Source of the DNA: Temperatibacter sp965603205
GTDB lineage: Bacteria > Pseudomonadota > Alphaproteobacteria > Sphingomonadales > Kordiimonadaceae
Reading direction: 5' to 3'
NCBI GenBank assembly: GCA_965603205.1
Contig: CBFDCC010000010.1
Coordinates: 1 to 64,000 of the forward strand
DNA length: 64,000 nt
How positions within the stretch are numbered: position 1 is the first letter of the stretch; each line of letters starts with the position of its first letter. Positions 16,661 through 25,205 of the stretch are shown here, piece by piece. The notes under the pieces were generated by a model. The model was not told where the DNA came from. It ran no database searches and saw nothing but the letters and a program-made list of their open reading frames with translations. The position numbers were made by a program, and so were the translations under genes.

Positions 16661-17968
16661 CTATTTACTTTTATAAACACGGCCTTCTTTCATGACAAAG
16701 GTAACCTTGCGGATATCCTTGATGGTTTCTAGCGGGTTGCCGTCAATGGCGATGATATCAGCATATTTACCAGCCGATATTGTGCCAATTTCATCAGACT
16801 TTCCTAATAAGTTTGCCGCGTTCACTGTTGTCATTTTTAGGGCGTCGGCTTTGCTAATGCCCATTTCCACAAGGCGCTCGGCCTCGCGGTAGTTTTTACC
16901 ATGTGGCGCAACACCCGCGTCGCTACCCGTTGCCATTGGTACACCCATTTTATAGGCGGCCAGTATGGTTTTAGGCGCAGCAGTTTGAAACAGATCATTA
17001 TGGGCAATGGTTTTTGCTGTGGTTTTCTTATTCTTACGCATCTTATCAAGAAAATCTTGAACCGCAGCGGTCGGTACAAAGTAAACACCTTTTTTCTTCA
17101 TGGCCTTTAATGCTTTTTTGGTCATGAAAGTACCATGCTCAATAGACTTAAGGTCATAGTTTAAAACAAACAGGGCGCTGTCACGTGGGTGAGTATGTGC
17201 TGCAACGGGTATTTTGTATTTTTTTGCCACGGCAAATATGGCATCAATTTCATCTTTGAAGAAAACAGGCGCGCCATCAGCTTTTGAGCATGTTTGAAAA
17301 CCAGAGCATGAGGCATAAATCTTAATCCAATCAGCGCCGTCGCGTATATTATCGCGGGTCGTGCGACGGCAGCTTTCTGGCCCATTACATTCCATATCGC
17401 CTTTGTTGCCTCCAACACCAATTGTTCTACCAGACATATAAATGCGTGGCCCGGGGATGTCGCCTGTGTTGATCAGCTTACGTAGCTTGTATAGGCTGTC
17501 ATCGCTGGTGCCCAGATCACGGACGGTTGTAAAACCAGCCATTAGCGTTTTAGAGGCATTCTTAACGGCTGCAAGCGCGTGGTCAGCGCTATTTGCTTTT
17601 GGGTTTCTGGGGCGTGAGCTGGAAAGATGCACATGCACATCCATCATGCCTGCCATGACAAACTTATCTTTCATATCAATGATTTTCGCGTCTTTGTTGC
17701 CTGCTTGCTCTGCTGTTCGATATCCAGCAATAACCGATTTAACCTTTTTGCCCTCTATAACGATTGTTTGCTCTGTCAACGTCGAATTATTAGCATCCGC
17801 AAGTAGAGTTCCCGCATGAATGATCGTTACGTCTTTAGGTTTTTCCTTTTTCACTTCCTTTGCAGGTGTAGTTTTACTATCTTTATCATCAAATCCATAG
17901 CTAGTCGGTGTCATGGTAAATACTGAAAACATTAGCAAGGCACTTGGCAAAATTCGGGCAAGTTTCAT
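16661..17968 (-). CDS. Exported amidohydrolase, imidazolonepropionase/prolidase-like
   Basis: The 435-residue protein has a signal peptide (MKLARILPSALLMFSVFTMT..., cleavage near SYG) and amidohydrolase metal motifs HVH in MMDVHVHLSSS, then HTHPRD, IEHGTFM and ATGSDAGVAPHG with the catalytic Asp. The C-terminal NLLGKSDEIGTISAGKYADI segment is standard for the group. Experimentally studied relatives hydrolyse Xaa-Pro or Xaa-Arg/Lys dipeptides or hydantoins; the substrate here is open. It is shorter than the other exported amidohydrolase at 360-2003. A lysine/glutamate-rich stretch (about 30-46) links the signal to the domain. Confidence 0.9.
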   Translation of the reverse strand: MKLARILPSALLMFSVFTMTPTSYGFDDKDSKTTPAKEVKKEKPKDVTIIHAGTLLADANNSTLTEQTIVIEGKKVKSVIAGYRTAEQAGNKDAKIIDMKDKFVMAGMMDVHVHLSSSRPRNPKANSADHALAAVKNASKTLMAGFTTVRDLGTSDDSLYKLRKLINTGDIPGPRIYMSGRTIGVGGNKGDMECNGPESCRRTTRDNIRDGADWIKIYASCSGFQTCSKADGAPVFFKDEIDAIFAVAKKYKIPVAAHTHPRDSALFVLNYDLKSIEHGTFMTKKALKAMKKKGVYFVPTAAVQDFLDKMRKNKKTTAKTIAHNDLFQTAAPKTILAAYKMGVPMATGSDAGVAPHGKNYREAERLVEMGISKADALKMTTVNAANLLGKSDEIGTISAGKYADIIAIDGNPLETIKDIRKVTFVMKEGRVYKSK

Positions 17969-18115
17969 CAGGGTATCCTTTTTAAAATCACATTATTTTT
18001 ATTAAATCACTGTGCTATTACTTTAGCAAATTTTAAGTGATAATAATTGCAGTTGTAAATCAAACAATAGATTGATATTTGATGTGCATCTGCACAATTG
18101 TTTTAGGAAGCTGAT

Positions 18116-18580
18116 GTGAATACCGCGAACCCAATATTGATTTATATAGATGGCGATGCCTGTCCCGTTAAAGACGAGGTATTAAAGGTATCGTATCGTC
18201 ATGACCTTAAGGTCTATCTGGTGAGTAATCAGTGGATGCGCATGGACGTTGGACCATTGGTAGAGAAGATCGTTGTTAGTGAAGGCGCGGATGAGGCTGA
18301 TAATTGGATAGCCGATAATATTGGCAAGGGTGGTATAGCCATTACTGCGGATATTCCACTAGCCAAAAGATGCCTCGATGCAGGCGGTGTGGCGTTAGGG
18401 CCAACAGGCAGAGCATTCACAGAAGAAAATATAGGTATGGCGATGGGGATGCGAGAGCTAAAACAGCATTTGCGTGAAACGGGTGAGAGTAAAGGCTATA
18501 ATGCTAGCTTTACCAAGGCTGATCGTTCGAATTTTTTACAGTCGCTAGAACGTGAAATTCAGCGTATAAAAAATAGTTAG
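18116..18580 (+). CDS. YaiI/YqxD family protein (UPF0178, DUF188)
   Basis: This 154-residue protein matches the UPF0178 family: IYIDGDACPVKDE near the N-terminus, the EGADEADNWIADNI motif, DIPLAKRCLDAGGVALGPTGR, and a C-terminal FLQSLER. The fold is thought to be PIN-like with conserved Asp residues, so nuclease activity is possible but unproven. The start is GTG 18116; no alternative in-frame start gives the conserved N-terminus. The stop codon overlaps that of the small lipoprotein on the other strand. Confidence 0.9.
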   Translation: MNTANPILIYIDGDACPVKDEVLKVSYRHDLKVYLVSNQWMRMDVGPLVEKIVVSEGADEADNWIADNIGKGGIAITADIPLAKRCLDAGGVALGPTGRAFTEENIGMAMGMRELKQHLRETGESKGYNASFTKADRSNFLQSLEREIQRIKNS

Positions 18581-18696
18581 TCAATAACATCAGCGACGGT
18601 CTCTACAGTGCTTGCAACGATACGGACAGGGACGGTGACTAAAGCGCAAGCAGTTAGAATTGATAACAGACTTATAACTAAAATAGTGCGTTTCAT
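18577..18696 (-). CDS. 39-residue lipoprotein (NF038104-like)
   Basis: The minus strand encodes MKRTILVISLLSILTACALV followed by TVPVRIVASTVETVADVID. There is a short signal peptide with lipobox LTAC (Cys17) and a mature part of only 23 residues. The pattern CALVTVPVRIV resembles the very small lipoproteins grouped as NF038104; this is recognition by eye. GGAA lies about 6 bases before the ATG. Its stop codon overlaps the stop of the YaiI-family gene (18578-18580) on the opposite strand. Confidence 0.7.
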   Translation of the reverse strand: MKRTILVISLLSILTACALVTVPVRIVASTVETVADVID

Positions 18697-18852
18697 TATA
18701 TTTCCATATTCACTTATGAGGAATTTTTATTGTATCGACTTATATTGTTAGCGGTGTATTGTGTCAACAGTATGGTGTGGGTACTATTATAAATAACCTA
18801 TTAGATACATTAATTTAGATCGAAGACTAATTAGTAAGCGAAAGAGTATATA

Positions 18853-19503
18853 ATGCTGAAAGCACAGATTGTTCCCGTCACGAATTTTGAGCAGAATTGT
18901 TCTATCATCTGGTGTGATGAAACTAATGAGGGCGCGCTTGTCGATCCCGGTGGGGACGCAGATAAAATTTTGGAAAAAGTTACTGAACTTGGTATTGATC
19001 TAAAGAAAATTTTACTCACACATGGTCATCTAGATCATGCAGGTGGTAGCCAAGATATAACTGAAAAGTTAAATATTCCTATCATTGGCCCGCATAAGGG
19101 TGATGAATTTTGGTTGGATGGTATCGAAAGCCAAGCAGCCCAATATGGCATGAGTGGCCTTAGATGCTGTAAGCCTGATCAGTGGCTAAATGACGGCGAA
19201 GTTATTGAGCTAGGCAACCTTAAATTGGATGTAATTCACTGCCCCGGTCACACACCGGGTCATGTTGTATTCTATGAGAAGGAAAGCAATGTCGCATTTG
19301 TGGGTGATGTTTTGTTTAAGGGCAGCATCGGGCGTACGGATTTTCCGCAAGGCAATCATCAGGATTTATTAGACTCTATCACGGGTAAATTATGGCCGCT
19401 TGGCCCCGATGTGACCTTTGTGCCGGGGCATGGCCCCTTATCTACATTTGGCGCAGAACGCCAAAATAATCAATTTGTTGCGGACGCTATATTAGGAATC
19501 TAG
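18853..19503 (+). CDS. MBL-fold metallo-hydrolase, glyoxalase II-like
   Basis: The 216-residue protein has the metallo-beta-lactamase motif THGHLDHAGG (HxHxDH), the later metal ligands in HCPGHTPGHVVFY and FVGDVLFKGSIGRTD, and a final His in FVPGHGPLSTFG. It fits the short hydroxyacylglutathione-hydrolase-like group (YcbL type) rather than full-length GloB, since it lacks the C-terminal substrate domain. GAAAGAG precedes the ATG. Confidence 0.9.
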   Translation: MLKAQIVPVTNFEQNCSIIWCDETNEGALVDPGGDADKILEKVTELGIDLKKILLTHGHLDHAGGSQDITEKLNIPIIGPHKGDEFWLDGIESQAAQYGMSGLRCCKPDQWLNDGEVIELGNLKLDVIHCPGHTPGHVVFYEKESNVAFVGDVLFKGSIGRTDFPQGNHQDLLDSITGKLWPLGPDVTFVPGHGPLSTFGAERQNNQFVADAILGI

Positions 19504-19585
19504 CCTTTGCTTAAAAAATAACATAATCTAGACAATGTGTTAGGAGTTGATAGGGCAATAGTAATGCCAAGAGCATGGAAGACAA

Positions 19586-20854
19586 ATGGGACATCCTTTA
19601 GCTAAGATAACTGATAAATTTAAACGCCGTCGCCGGTGGCGTGAATTATTGTCTCTGCGCGAGTCTAATAGTAAATTAAATCAAATACGTGATGATAAAT
19701 CCGCAGTCTGCACCAATTGCAAGACCCAACTAACAGGGCCATTTTGCCATGCTTGCGGCCAAAAAGATAACGAATTAAAGCGGCCTATCTGGACTTTCGT
19801 GATGGAAATGCTTGATGATGTTTTCTCTAGTGATTCCAGATTGTTTAAAACTATATTGATGTTGATGCTATTTCCGGGCGGTCTGACCCGTTCTTTTATG
19901 GATGGTAGACGCGCGCGCTATGTGATGCCGCTTAGGCTATATCTAACAGTTTCAATTCTGTTTTTCTTGCTCATATCCATTGCCAATATCGCCATATTAG
20001 ATATTCAAGTTACGCCGAAGGATGCGAATGCGGCTCAGGCTACAGTTCCTGAGGCTGGCACCAAACCCAATGAGGGTTCTAATATACTGTTCGGTGAAGA
20101 CGAGCCGCTTATAGACGAGCTGCAAAAGGCCACAGAGGCTATTAAAAAAGATATTGCTGCGGACGTAAAGACATTGCCGCCAGAAGCGCAAGAAACGCTG
20201 AATAAGTTATTCAATTCTAAGGCGGCGCAGAAAAGTATCGACAGCCGCGTCGCGGATAATATGCAGGCATTAGATGAGGATATGCAGGTCATTGGCATAC
20301 AATCTGATGATTTTCCTTATGATGTTAAGGTCGATATGTTCGTTAAAATTGATGATAAAGAGCGCATAGGCCTCACCCAAGAAGATATTAATAGGATAAC
20401 GGATCGAGAGAATATGCCAGAGATTGTCGTGAAGGCAGTTAATGGATTTTCAGAAGCGTTAAAAGACCCCAAAGTGATGAATGAGCTGATGAATGACTGG
20501 TTGCCGCCTGCGCTGTTAATGCTCATGCCGTTGTTTGCTTTGGTACTGCGTATGATGCATTGGGGTGAAGAGCGCTGTCTCATGAACCAGCTAGTCTTCT
20601 CGCTGCATTTTCACTCTGTTTTATTCATGTATTTAATCTTGCTGATTATTATTGTGCCCATGTTCGGTGGTGAACTGGGGGCGGAGATATTCTGGTGGTG
20701 TGTAACGATTTATTTCTTCATCGCGCTAAAGATAGGGCAAAATCAGGGCTGGTTCAAAACCATTGTAAAATTTGTCATCCTATGGCCGCTCTATTGGATG
20801 ATGCTGACGGGCGCACTTGGTTGGGCCATATTCAATGGGTTGGCTGAGGTCTAA
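19586..20854 (+). CDS. DUF3667 membrane protein with N-terminal zinc ribbon
   Basis: The 422-residue protein has a zinc-ribbon near the N-terminus (CTNCKTQLTGPFCHACGQ, CxxC...CxxC) followed by the MLDDVFSSDSRLFKT and PGGLTRSFMDGRRARYVMPLRLYL motifs of DUF3667. One hydrophobic segment lies near residues 130-150, and several helices fill the last 120 residues. Between them is a charged, possibly coiled-coil extracytoplasmic region. Function is unknown for the family. The stop codon overlaps the msrB remnant on the opposite strand (20851-20854). Confidence 0.85.
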   Translation: MGHPLAKITDKFKRRRRWRELLSLRESNSKLNQIRDDKSAVCTNCKTQLTGPFCHACGQKDNELKRPIWTFVMEMLDDVFSSDSRLFKTILMLMLFPGGLTRSFMDGRRARYVMPLRLYLTVSILFFLLISIANIAILDIQVTPKDANAAQATVPEAGTKPNEGSNILFGEDEPLIDELQKATEAIKKDIAADVKTLPPEAQETLNKLFNSKAAQKSIDSRVADNMQALDEDMQVIGIQSDDFPYDVKVDMFVKIDDKERIGLTQEDINRITDRENMPEIVVKAVNGFSEALKDPKVMNELMNDWLPPALLMLMPLFALVLRMMHWGEERCLMNQLVFSLHFHSVLFMYLILLIIIVPMFGGELGAEIFWWCVTIYFFIALKIGQNQGWFKTIVKFVILWPLYWMMLTGALGWAIFNGLAEV

Positions 20855-21087
20855 CCCTCTTCACGCAAATTTAAGGATGCACTGTTAACGCAGTAGCGCA
20901 GACCTGTGGGCTTTGGGCCGTCGGGGAAGACATGACCTAAGTGGCTGTCGCAATTAGCGCAGGTGATCTCGGTCCGCATCATACCGAGCATACCATCTTT
21001 TTTCTCTGCCATGCAGTCACTGTTGATGCCTTGATAAAAACTTGGCCATCCAGAACCTGAATCATATTTTGCTTGTGATTAAAACAG
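20851..21087 (-). pseudogene. Truncated duplicate of msrB (C-terminal half)
   Basis: The minus strand encodes the last 76 or so residues of MsrB, from the LFSSQAKYDSGSGWP region through the catalytic RYCVNSASLN and a stop at 20851. It matches the complete msrB at 25987-26385 at about 93% nucleotide identity, with an 86-base identical stretch. It lacks the N-terminal half and a start codon. At its upstream edge the homology stops inside CTGTTTT, where the last pilin gene joins it in the same frame. The TCA codon of msrB has become TAA and serves as the pilin stop (21079-21081). Confidence 0.93.
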
Positions 21088-21579
21088 TACGGACACGGTC
21101 ACGGTGTCGCTAAAAACTCCTGGGCTTACATTTTGCCCTGAAAAAATACGGCCGTACATGGTATAGGCGCGAGTTTCACAACACTGAACTGTAAAAATGT
21201 AACTATCTGAAACCCAAGCCGAGCCTAAATTACCATCACCCCAAACAGTGGTGTAGGTGGCATCCGTATAAATGTTATAATCAAGAGTATTACTAGCACC
21301 TTGTGTCAACACTCTTGGGTTTGCGGGACCACTAACCCCTAAAAGAGAAATTTCATAATTAATGTCAGAACCAACTTTGTCTGTTGTGCCGCACTCCACA
21401 TCTATAGTTCCGACACTATCAACCGCTAGCTGGGCTAGGCCATCATATGAACCAAAGTTCAAATTAGTTGCAGTGACTGTACAATAACATTTTTTGCATG
21501 TTGTTGGCGGTGCTGACTCAGCAATACTGAAAACAAAAATAAAGCAGACTGCGATCACTATGAATATATTTTTTTTCAT
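21079..21579 (-). CDS. Spore-coat-U-domain fimbrial subunit, fourth gene after the major pilin
   Basis: The 166-residue exported protein (signal peptide to about residue 23) has the SCU fold signature of Csu pilins: CYCTVTATNLNFGSYDGLAQLAVDSVGTIDVEC, an LDYNIYTDATYTTVWGDG block, and the C-terminal YGRIFSGQNVSPGVFSDTVTVSV strand. By position after the usher it matches CsuE, the tip adhesin of Acinetobacter. However, CsuE has two domains and about 330 residues, so this copy is single-domain. The last two residues (LF) and the stop lie in DNA homologous to msrB. It overlaps the usher stop by 4 bases. Confidence 0.85.
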   Translation of the reverse strand: MKKNIFIVIAVCFIFVFSIAESAPPTTCKKCYCTVTATNLNFGSYDGLAQLAVDSVGTIDVECGTTDKVGSDINYEISLLGVSGPANPRVLTQGASNTLDYNIYTDATYTTVWGDGNLGSAWVSDSYIFTVQCCETRAYTMYGRIFSGQNVSPGVFSDTVTVSVLF

Positions 21580-23906
21580 CGGTTCTCTCCTGTATTTTCT
21601 ATTTTACAAACCACTTTTCCTAAATGAGTTGGGGATGTGCTTGGCGATTGTGCTTGTAACGTTACACTACAATAACCGTTTTTTGTTTGTGTACCTAACG
21701 TTATTGATTTATCTAGTCCTATTATATAAGCCGCCCCTTCGAAACCTACAGGGAATACTTCATCACTACCAAGGACCTGCATCATAGTACTTGGGGGAAG
21801 GGGTGCGCCATTTTCATCAATAATGTTGATCATTGCGGTAATGTTTTGCTTTACAGGAAAGTCTACAATAACGCCACTTCGTCTTCTGGGCACTGGTTTT
21901 AGTTTAATGCCCCCTACGTCGGCTGTTAAGGGCAAATCAAGCGGGTTTATGGATATATTGTTTTCCTGATAAGGTCTAAGATGAGATATAAATGCCTGAC
22001 CGTTTTCATTGGTTTTTGTAACCAATCTATTATCTCTTAAAACGTCAACATCTTTAAAGCCACCAACATTCACCAAAGCAAAACTGTCATCTATGGGTTT
22101 TGAAAAAAAGTAATCCCCTCCTATGATCGCCACACCTCCCTTATAACCTAAGCGCGTAGCGCTACGGCCATTAAATTCACTATAGTCTAAGTTCACCACA
22201 CCTTTATTAAATTTATAGGTAGCACCTGCTTGTTTGCGATCGTCACCAGATACAGTTGCTTCGCCACGTAAGCCTAAACCACCATTGCTTGGGGCGTTAC
22301 GGCTTGCTCGCACGGTGGTGCGCCATTTCCCATTGTTACGATCCATTGAGGTACTGCCAGTGGTACGTTCACCCAAACGGGCTGTAAAAATTAAAAACAC
22401 GGCTGTGTTTTTTTTCTCACCAAATGATTGTGATAAATTGACATTGAGTGACCCAAGGCCTGAAATTTGTGTAGAATAGTTAGCACTGACAATTTCTAGG
22501 TCTTCATTAAACCTCTCATCTACCCGAGTATAATTGATGGAAAATGTTCCCATTTTAGGTATATTAAAGCCAACATTGGCATGGGTTCGCATTTTGGGCT
22601 CATTTTGGTTGAGACTTGATCCTAACCTAGTGAAATTATCAGAAATCCACTCATTTGATGCATTTATGCCTAGGTCTTTCCCCTGCCAAGAATAGTTTAA
22701 CTGTAGCAACCCACCAGTTTCACCCTCTCTAACACTAATAGCAGCGGCACCCGACAAAACACCACCCATGGGCAGTTTCCAATCTACATATGGGCCTAAA
22801 CCAGCTTGTTTTGATGATGCCTCTGCATGAACACCCGCTGTAAGACTTTCCCCCCATCCTTTGCGATAACTACCCGCGACAAAAGCTTTATTATAATCAT
22901 CGTTCAAACCCCCGAAGTTGTTTCTTAAAAAACCAGCTTCAATAGAATATTCAGCCAAATCCTTTTGTAGCAAGCTTCGGCTTGCGTAAAAGGGTTGTGT
23001 TATAATGGTCTCACGACCCAAAAGGTCACTAATAACCAACCTCATATTGCCAGCCCCCGTAATGACAGGGGGTTCTTCAATGGTAAATGCACCGGGTTCA
23101 AGGTTTATACTGGCTTGGCGAATACCATTTACAAAAACCTCAGCCGTTGAAGGAAGGGCCGCAGTACCAGTAATAACAGGAGTTGGGAAACTAATGAACC
23201 CTGGTTGCAGGCCAAAATCGGTGCCAAACTGAATGCCACCAAAACGAACAGCTCGCCCCCAACCACCATGTTGGGTAACGCTGTCACCAAAAACATAGCG
23301 TACACTTTTACCTGGATTATCTATGGTCCAATTTGTGTTCAAACGTACAATGTCGGTGTCGCCATTAACATTTCGAGCAGAATAGGTTAAATTTCCTGAG
23401 CCAAAATCTGAAAAAACACCAAGCTCATATAAACTTCCAAAAAATTTATTATTAGCACTTCTTTCCACCATCAGATCATAATTAAAAAACACGCCAAACG
23501 GTGTTTTGTCTGGTGTTAGATGCTTGTAAACACGTGATAAGTTGCTTTCTGGAAAGCAACTAGCGGGGCAGGTGATGTCTAGGTTTTGTGAGGCAAAGTC
23601 AAACTTATATTCAACGTCGCCTAAGCCTGAGATCGGTAAATATTGACGACTACCATAACTCACAATATCTTGATCTGGTACTAAAAGACCAAGATATTGT
23701 AAGGTTATTGGTTCTAATAAAAAAACATCATCTTTTTCAAGCGCAGGGTAGAAACCATCATGCATAACACCATTAAGGCTAATGGTTACATAATATACTT
23801 CTGGCTCTTGGTTTTGTTGGGCAAACGCTTCATTAGATGTCCATAAACCAAGAACCAAAGCACCAGCTGTTAAACCAATCAGCAGATGATAATCCTTTTG
23901 GGTCAT
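21576..23906 (-). CDS. Outer-membrane fimbrial usher (CsuD-like)
   Basis: The 776-residue protein is the outer-membrane pore that assembles chaperone-bound pilins. It has a signal peptide ending NEAFA-QQ, an N-terminal chaperone-binding domain, and a long beta-rich barrel with family motifs (GAFTIEEPPVITGAGNMRLVISDLLGRETIITQPFYAS, LLQKDLAEYSIEAGFLRNNFG). C-terminal domains follow (HLRPYQENNISINPLDLPLTADV, GAPLPPSTMMQV). Length is normal for sigma-type (Csu) ushers. It overlaps the chaperone upstream and the pilin downstream by 4 bases each, so translation is coupled. Confidence 0.93.
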   Translation of the reverse strand: MTQKDYHLLIGLTAGALVLGLWTSNEAFAQQNQEPEVYYVTISLNGVMHDGFYPALEKDDVFLLEPITLQYLGLLVPDQDIVSYGSRQYLPISGLGDVEYKFDFASQNLDITCPASCFPESNLSRVYKHLTPDKTPFGVFFNYDLMVERSANNKFFGSLYELGVFSDFGSGNLTYSARNVNGDTDIVRLNTNWTIDNPGKSVRYVFGDSVTQHGGWGRAVRFGGIQFGTDFGLQPGFISFPTPVITGTAALPSTAEVFVNGIRQASINLEPGAFTIEEPPVITGAGNMRLVISDLLGRETIITQPFYASRSLLQKDLAEYSIEAGFLRNNFGGLNDDYNKAFVAGSYRKGWGESLTAGVHAEASSKQAGLGPYVDWKLPMGGVLSGAAAISVREGETGGLLQLNYSWQGKDLGINASNEWISDNFTRLGSSLNQNEPKMRTHANVGFNIPKMGTFSINYTRVDERFNEDLEIVSANYSTQISGLGSLNVNLSQSFGEKKNTAVFLIFTARLGERTTGSTSMDRNNGKWRTTVRASRNAPSNGGLGLRGEATVSGDDRKQAGATYKFNKGVVNLDYSEFNGRSATRLGYKGGVAIIGGDYFFSKPIDDSFALVNVGGFKDVDVLRDNRLVTKTNENGQAFISHLRPYQENNISINPLDLPLTADVGGIKLKPVPRRRSGVIVDFPVKQNITAMINIIDENGAPLPPSTMMQVLGSDEVFPVGFEGAAYIIGLDKSITLGTQTKNGYCSVTLQAQSPSTSPTHLGKVVCKIENTGENR

Positions 23907-24664
23907 TCCTCAACAATAGCCACGCTTTTGTAATGACCAAAGTCTGTTGTTAAATGCACTGTCACAAGCTCTGGCAATTTTTGGGTAATCGGTTTTGATT
24001 TGTCTATCCGCCAAGTTACCTCTGATCCTGGTAAAATATATTGATGGGCTGATGTTTGGTATGAAAACTTTGTACCACTTGATATCTCTACAGTATTGAC
24101 TAGTACATGGGACTTGCCAGTATTGTGCACGACCATCCAAACACCATCATCACCACCGTTTCTAATGTGCCAGTCTAACGCAGGTTGTGAACGGTGCTCT
24201 GGGAGCACAAATACCGGTACGCCAATGCGTACAGCCATCCGAATTTCGTTTTTCCCTTCAACAAGCATTGGCGGGATTTCTTGGATAAACAAACGGTATG
24301 TTCCCTCAATATCCGAATTATCTTTCTTTACTTCTATACCGACACGAACAATTTGGCTTTCGCCAGCCTTAACTGTAAATATTGGCGGGCAGGCCAGTAC
24401 AAACATTGCGTCAGTTGCGGTATAAACATCTTTGCCATCAACTTGTGTCCACTCCATAAGTTGAAGTTGTATATTCGCATCTGCATCGCCTTGGTTTACA
24501 ACTGTAAGCGCTTTGATGCGCTCGCCTTTTTGTAGTTCAATTCTTGTTGGTTGAATAACCAGCGATGATCCCGCATAAGCAAAACCCGCAGGGATAGCAG
24601 TGGCAAATATAAGTGATAAAAATAGCGCCTTAACACTAAGTGACATGGCGGACAAAGATGGCAT
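23903..24664 (-). CDS. Periplasmic fimbrial chaperone (CsuC-like)
   Basis: The 253-residue protein (start chosen at 24664) has a signal peptide ending GFAYA-GSS. The two-domain Ig-like pilus-chaperone pattern follows: SSLVIQPTRIELQKGERIKALTVVNQ, a central VFVLPEHRS linker, and VHNTGKSHVLVN with a C-terminal beta-rich domain. It holds pilins by donor-strand complementation until they reach the usher. The frame extends upstream to 24811 inside the preceding pilin gene, but ATG 24664 is 8 bases after that gene's stop and gives the signal peptide; ATG 24646 is an alternative. Overlaps the usher start by 4 bases. Confidence 0.9.
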   Translation of the reverse strand: MPSLSAMSLSVKALFLSLIFATAIPAGFAYAGSSLVIQPTRIELQKGERIKALTVVNQGDADANIQLQLMEWTQVDGKDVYTATDAMFVLACPPIFTVKAGESQIVRVGIEVKKDNSDIEGTYRLFIQEIPPMLVEGKNEIRMAVRIGVPVFVLPEHRSQPALDWHIRNGGDDGVWMVVHNTGKSHVLVNTVEISSGTKFSYQTSAHQYILPGSEVTWRIDKSKPITQKLPELVTVHLTTDFGHYKSVAIVEE

Positions 24665-24672
24665 AAAAACGT

Positions 24673-25125
24673 TTAGAAATTTATGGCCAAAACTGTCATT
24701 TCGCCATTGCCAAAGGTCTCGACTTTTTGGCTGACTTGGGTGCCATTTACCGCTAATGAATTGGTTAAATACATTTCTGATACTATTTCGAACCGATTGT
24801 TTTTTGTGCATTTTATATCCACCTGTCTTGTTAAAGTATTTATTGATCCATTCTCAAAAGTTATTGCGCATGAGGGTATAACCTGAACGCTTACCCCCAT
24901 ACGTGCGCTAGTTCGTCTATTCAGCTGTGATCTTCGATCTGGTAATGTTGAGGCGGCTAAAGATTGTGACGATCGTCTGTCTATTTTAGACCTACGGTCT
25001 GACGATTGCCAACTGTCAGCAGCAACTACAATCGGCGCCATTGTTTGATAACAAAAGCCTAGACAAAGCACAGTTAGTGTCGGCTTGTATGTTATTTTTT
25101 TTACAATATGTACCGGCTTGTTCAT
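24673..25125 (-). CDS. Minor pilin-like protein with arginine-rich repeats
   Basis: The 150-residue protein has an N-terminal hydrophobic signal (residues 13-35), then an arginine-rich repeat region (SSDRRSKIDRRSSQ ... LPDRRSQLNRRTSAR, about 38-73). A beta-rich segment follows (VQVIPSCAITFENGSINTLTRQVDIKC) that resembles a shortened SCU pilin with its Cys pair, and it ends MTVLAINF. It lies between the major pilin and the chaperone, the position of CsuA/CsuB in Csu operons. The DRRS repeats are unusual for a pilin and their role is unknown. Confidence 0.65.
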   Translation of the reverse strand: MNKPVHIVKKITYKPTLTVLCLGFCYQTMAPIVVAADSWQSSDRRSKIDRRSSQSLAASTLPDRRSQLNRRTSARMGVSVQVIPSCAITFENGSINTLTRQVDIKCTKNNRFEIVSEMYLTNSLAVNGTQVSQKVETFGNGEMTVLAINF

Positions 25126-25205
25126 TAGTTAAGTCTTTCAAATGGTAAAAGTCTCTCAAAATCAGCCAAACATCAATTAGCTTTAAATTAAAAATAATTT
25201 AAAGG

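Noticed and set aside
360..17968. The two exported amidohydrolases as a recent duplication
   Set aside because: They differ in length and in most of their sequence and share only superfamily motifs.
20851..21087. The msrB remnant as a functional reductase gene
   Set aside because: It lacks the N-terminal half with the first zinc cysteine pair, has no start codon of its own and follows a stop in the pilin frame.
24664..24811. Longer chaperone starting at 24811
   Set aside because: The extra 49 residues lie inside the preceding pilin gene and would bury the signal peptide in mid-protein.
24910..25015. Arg-rich repeats in the minor pilin as a CRISPR-like or direct DNA repeat array
   Set aside because: The similarity is at the amino-acid level over short irregular units inside a coding frame; there are no regular spacers.
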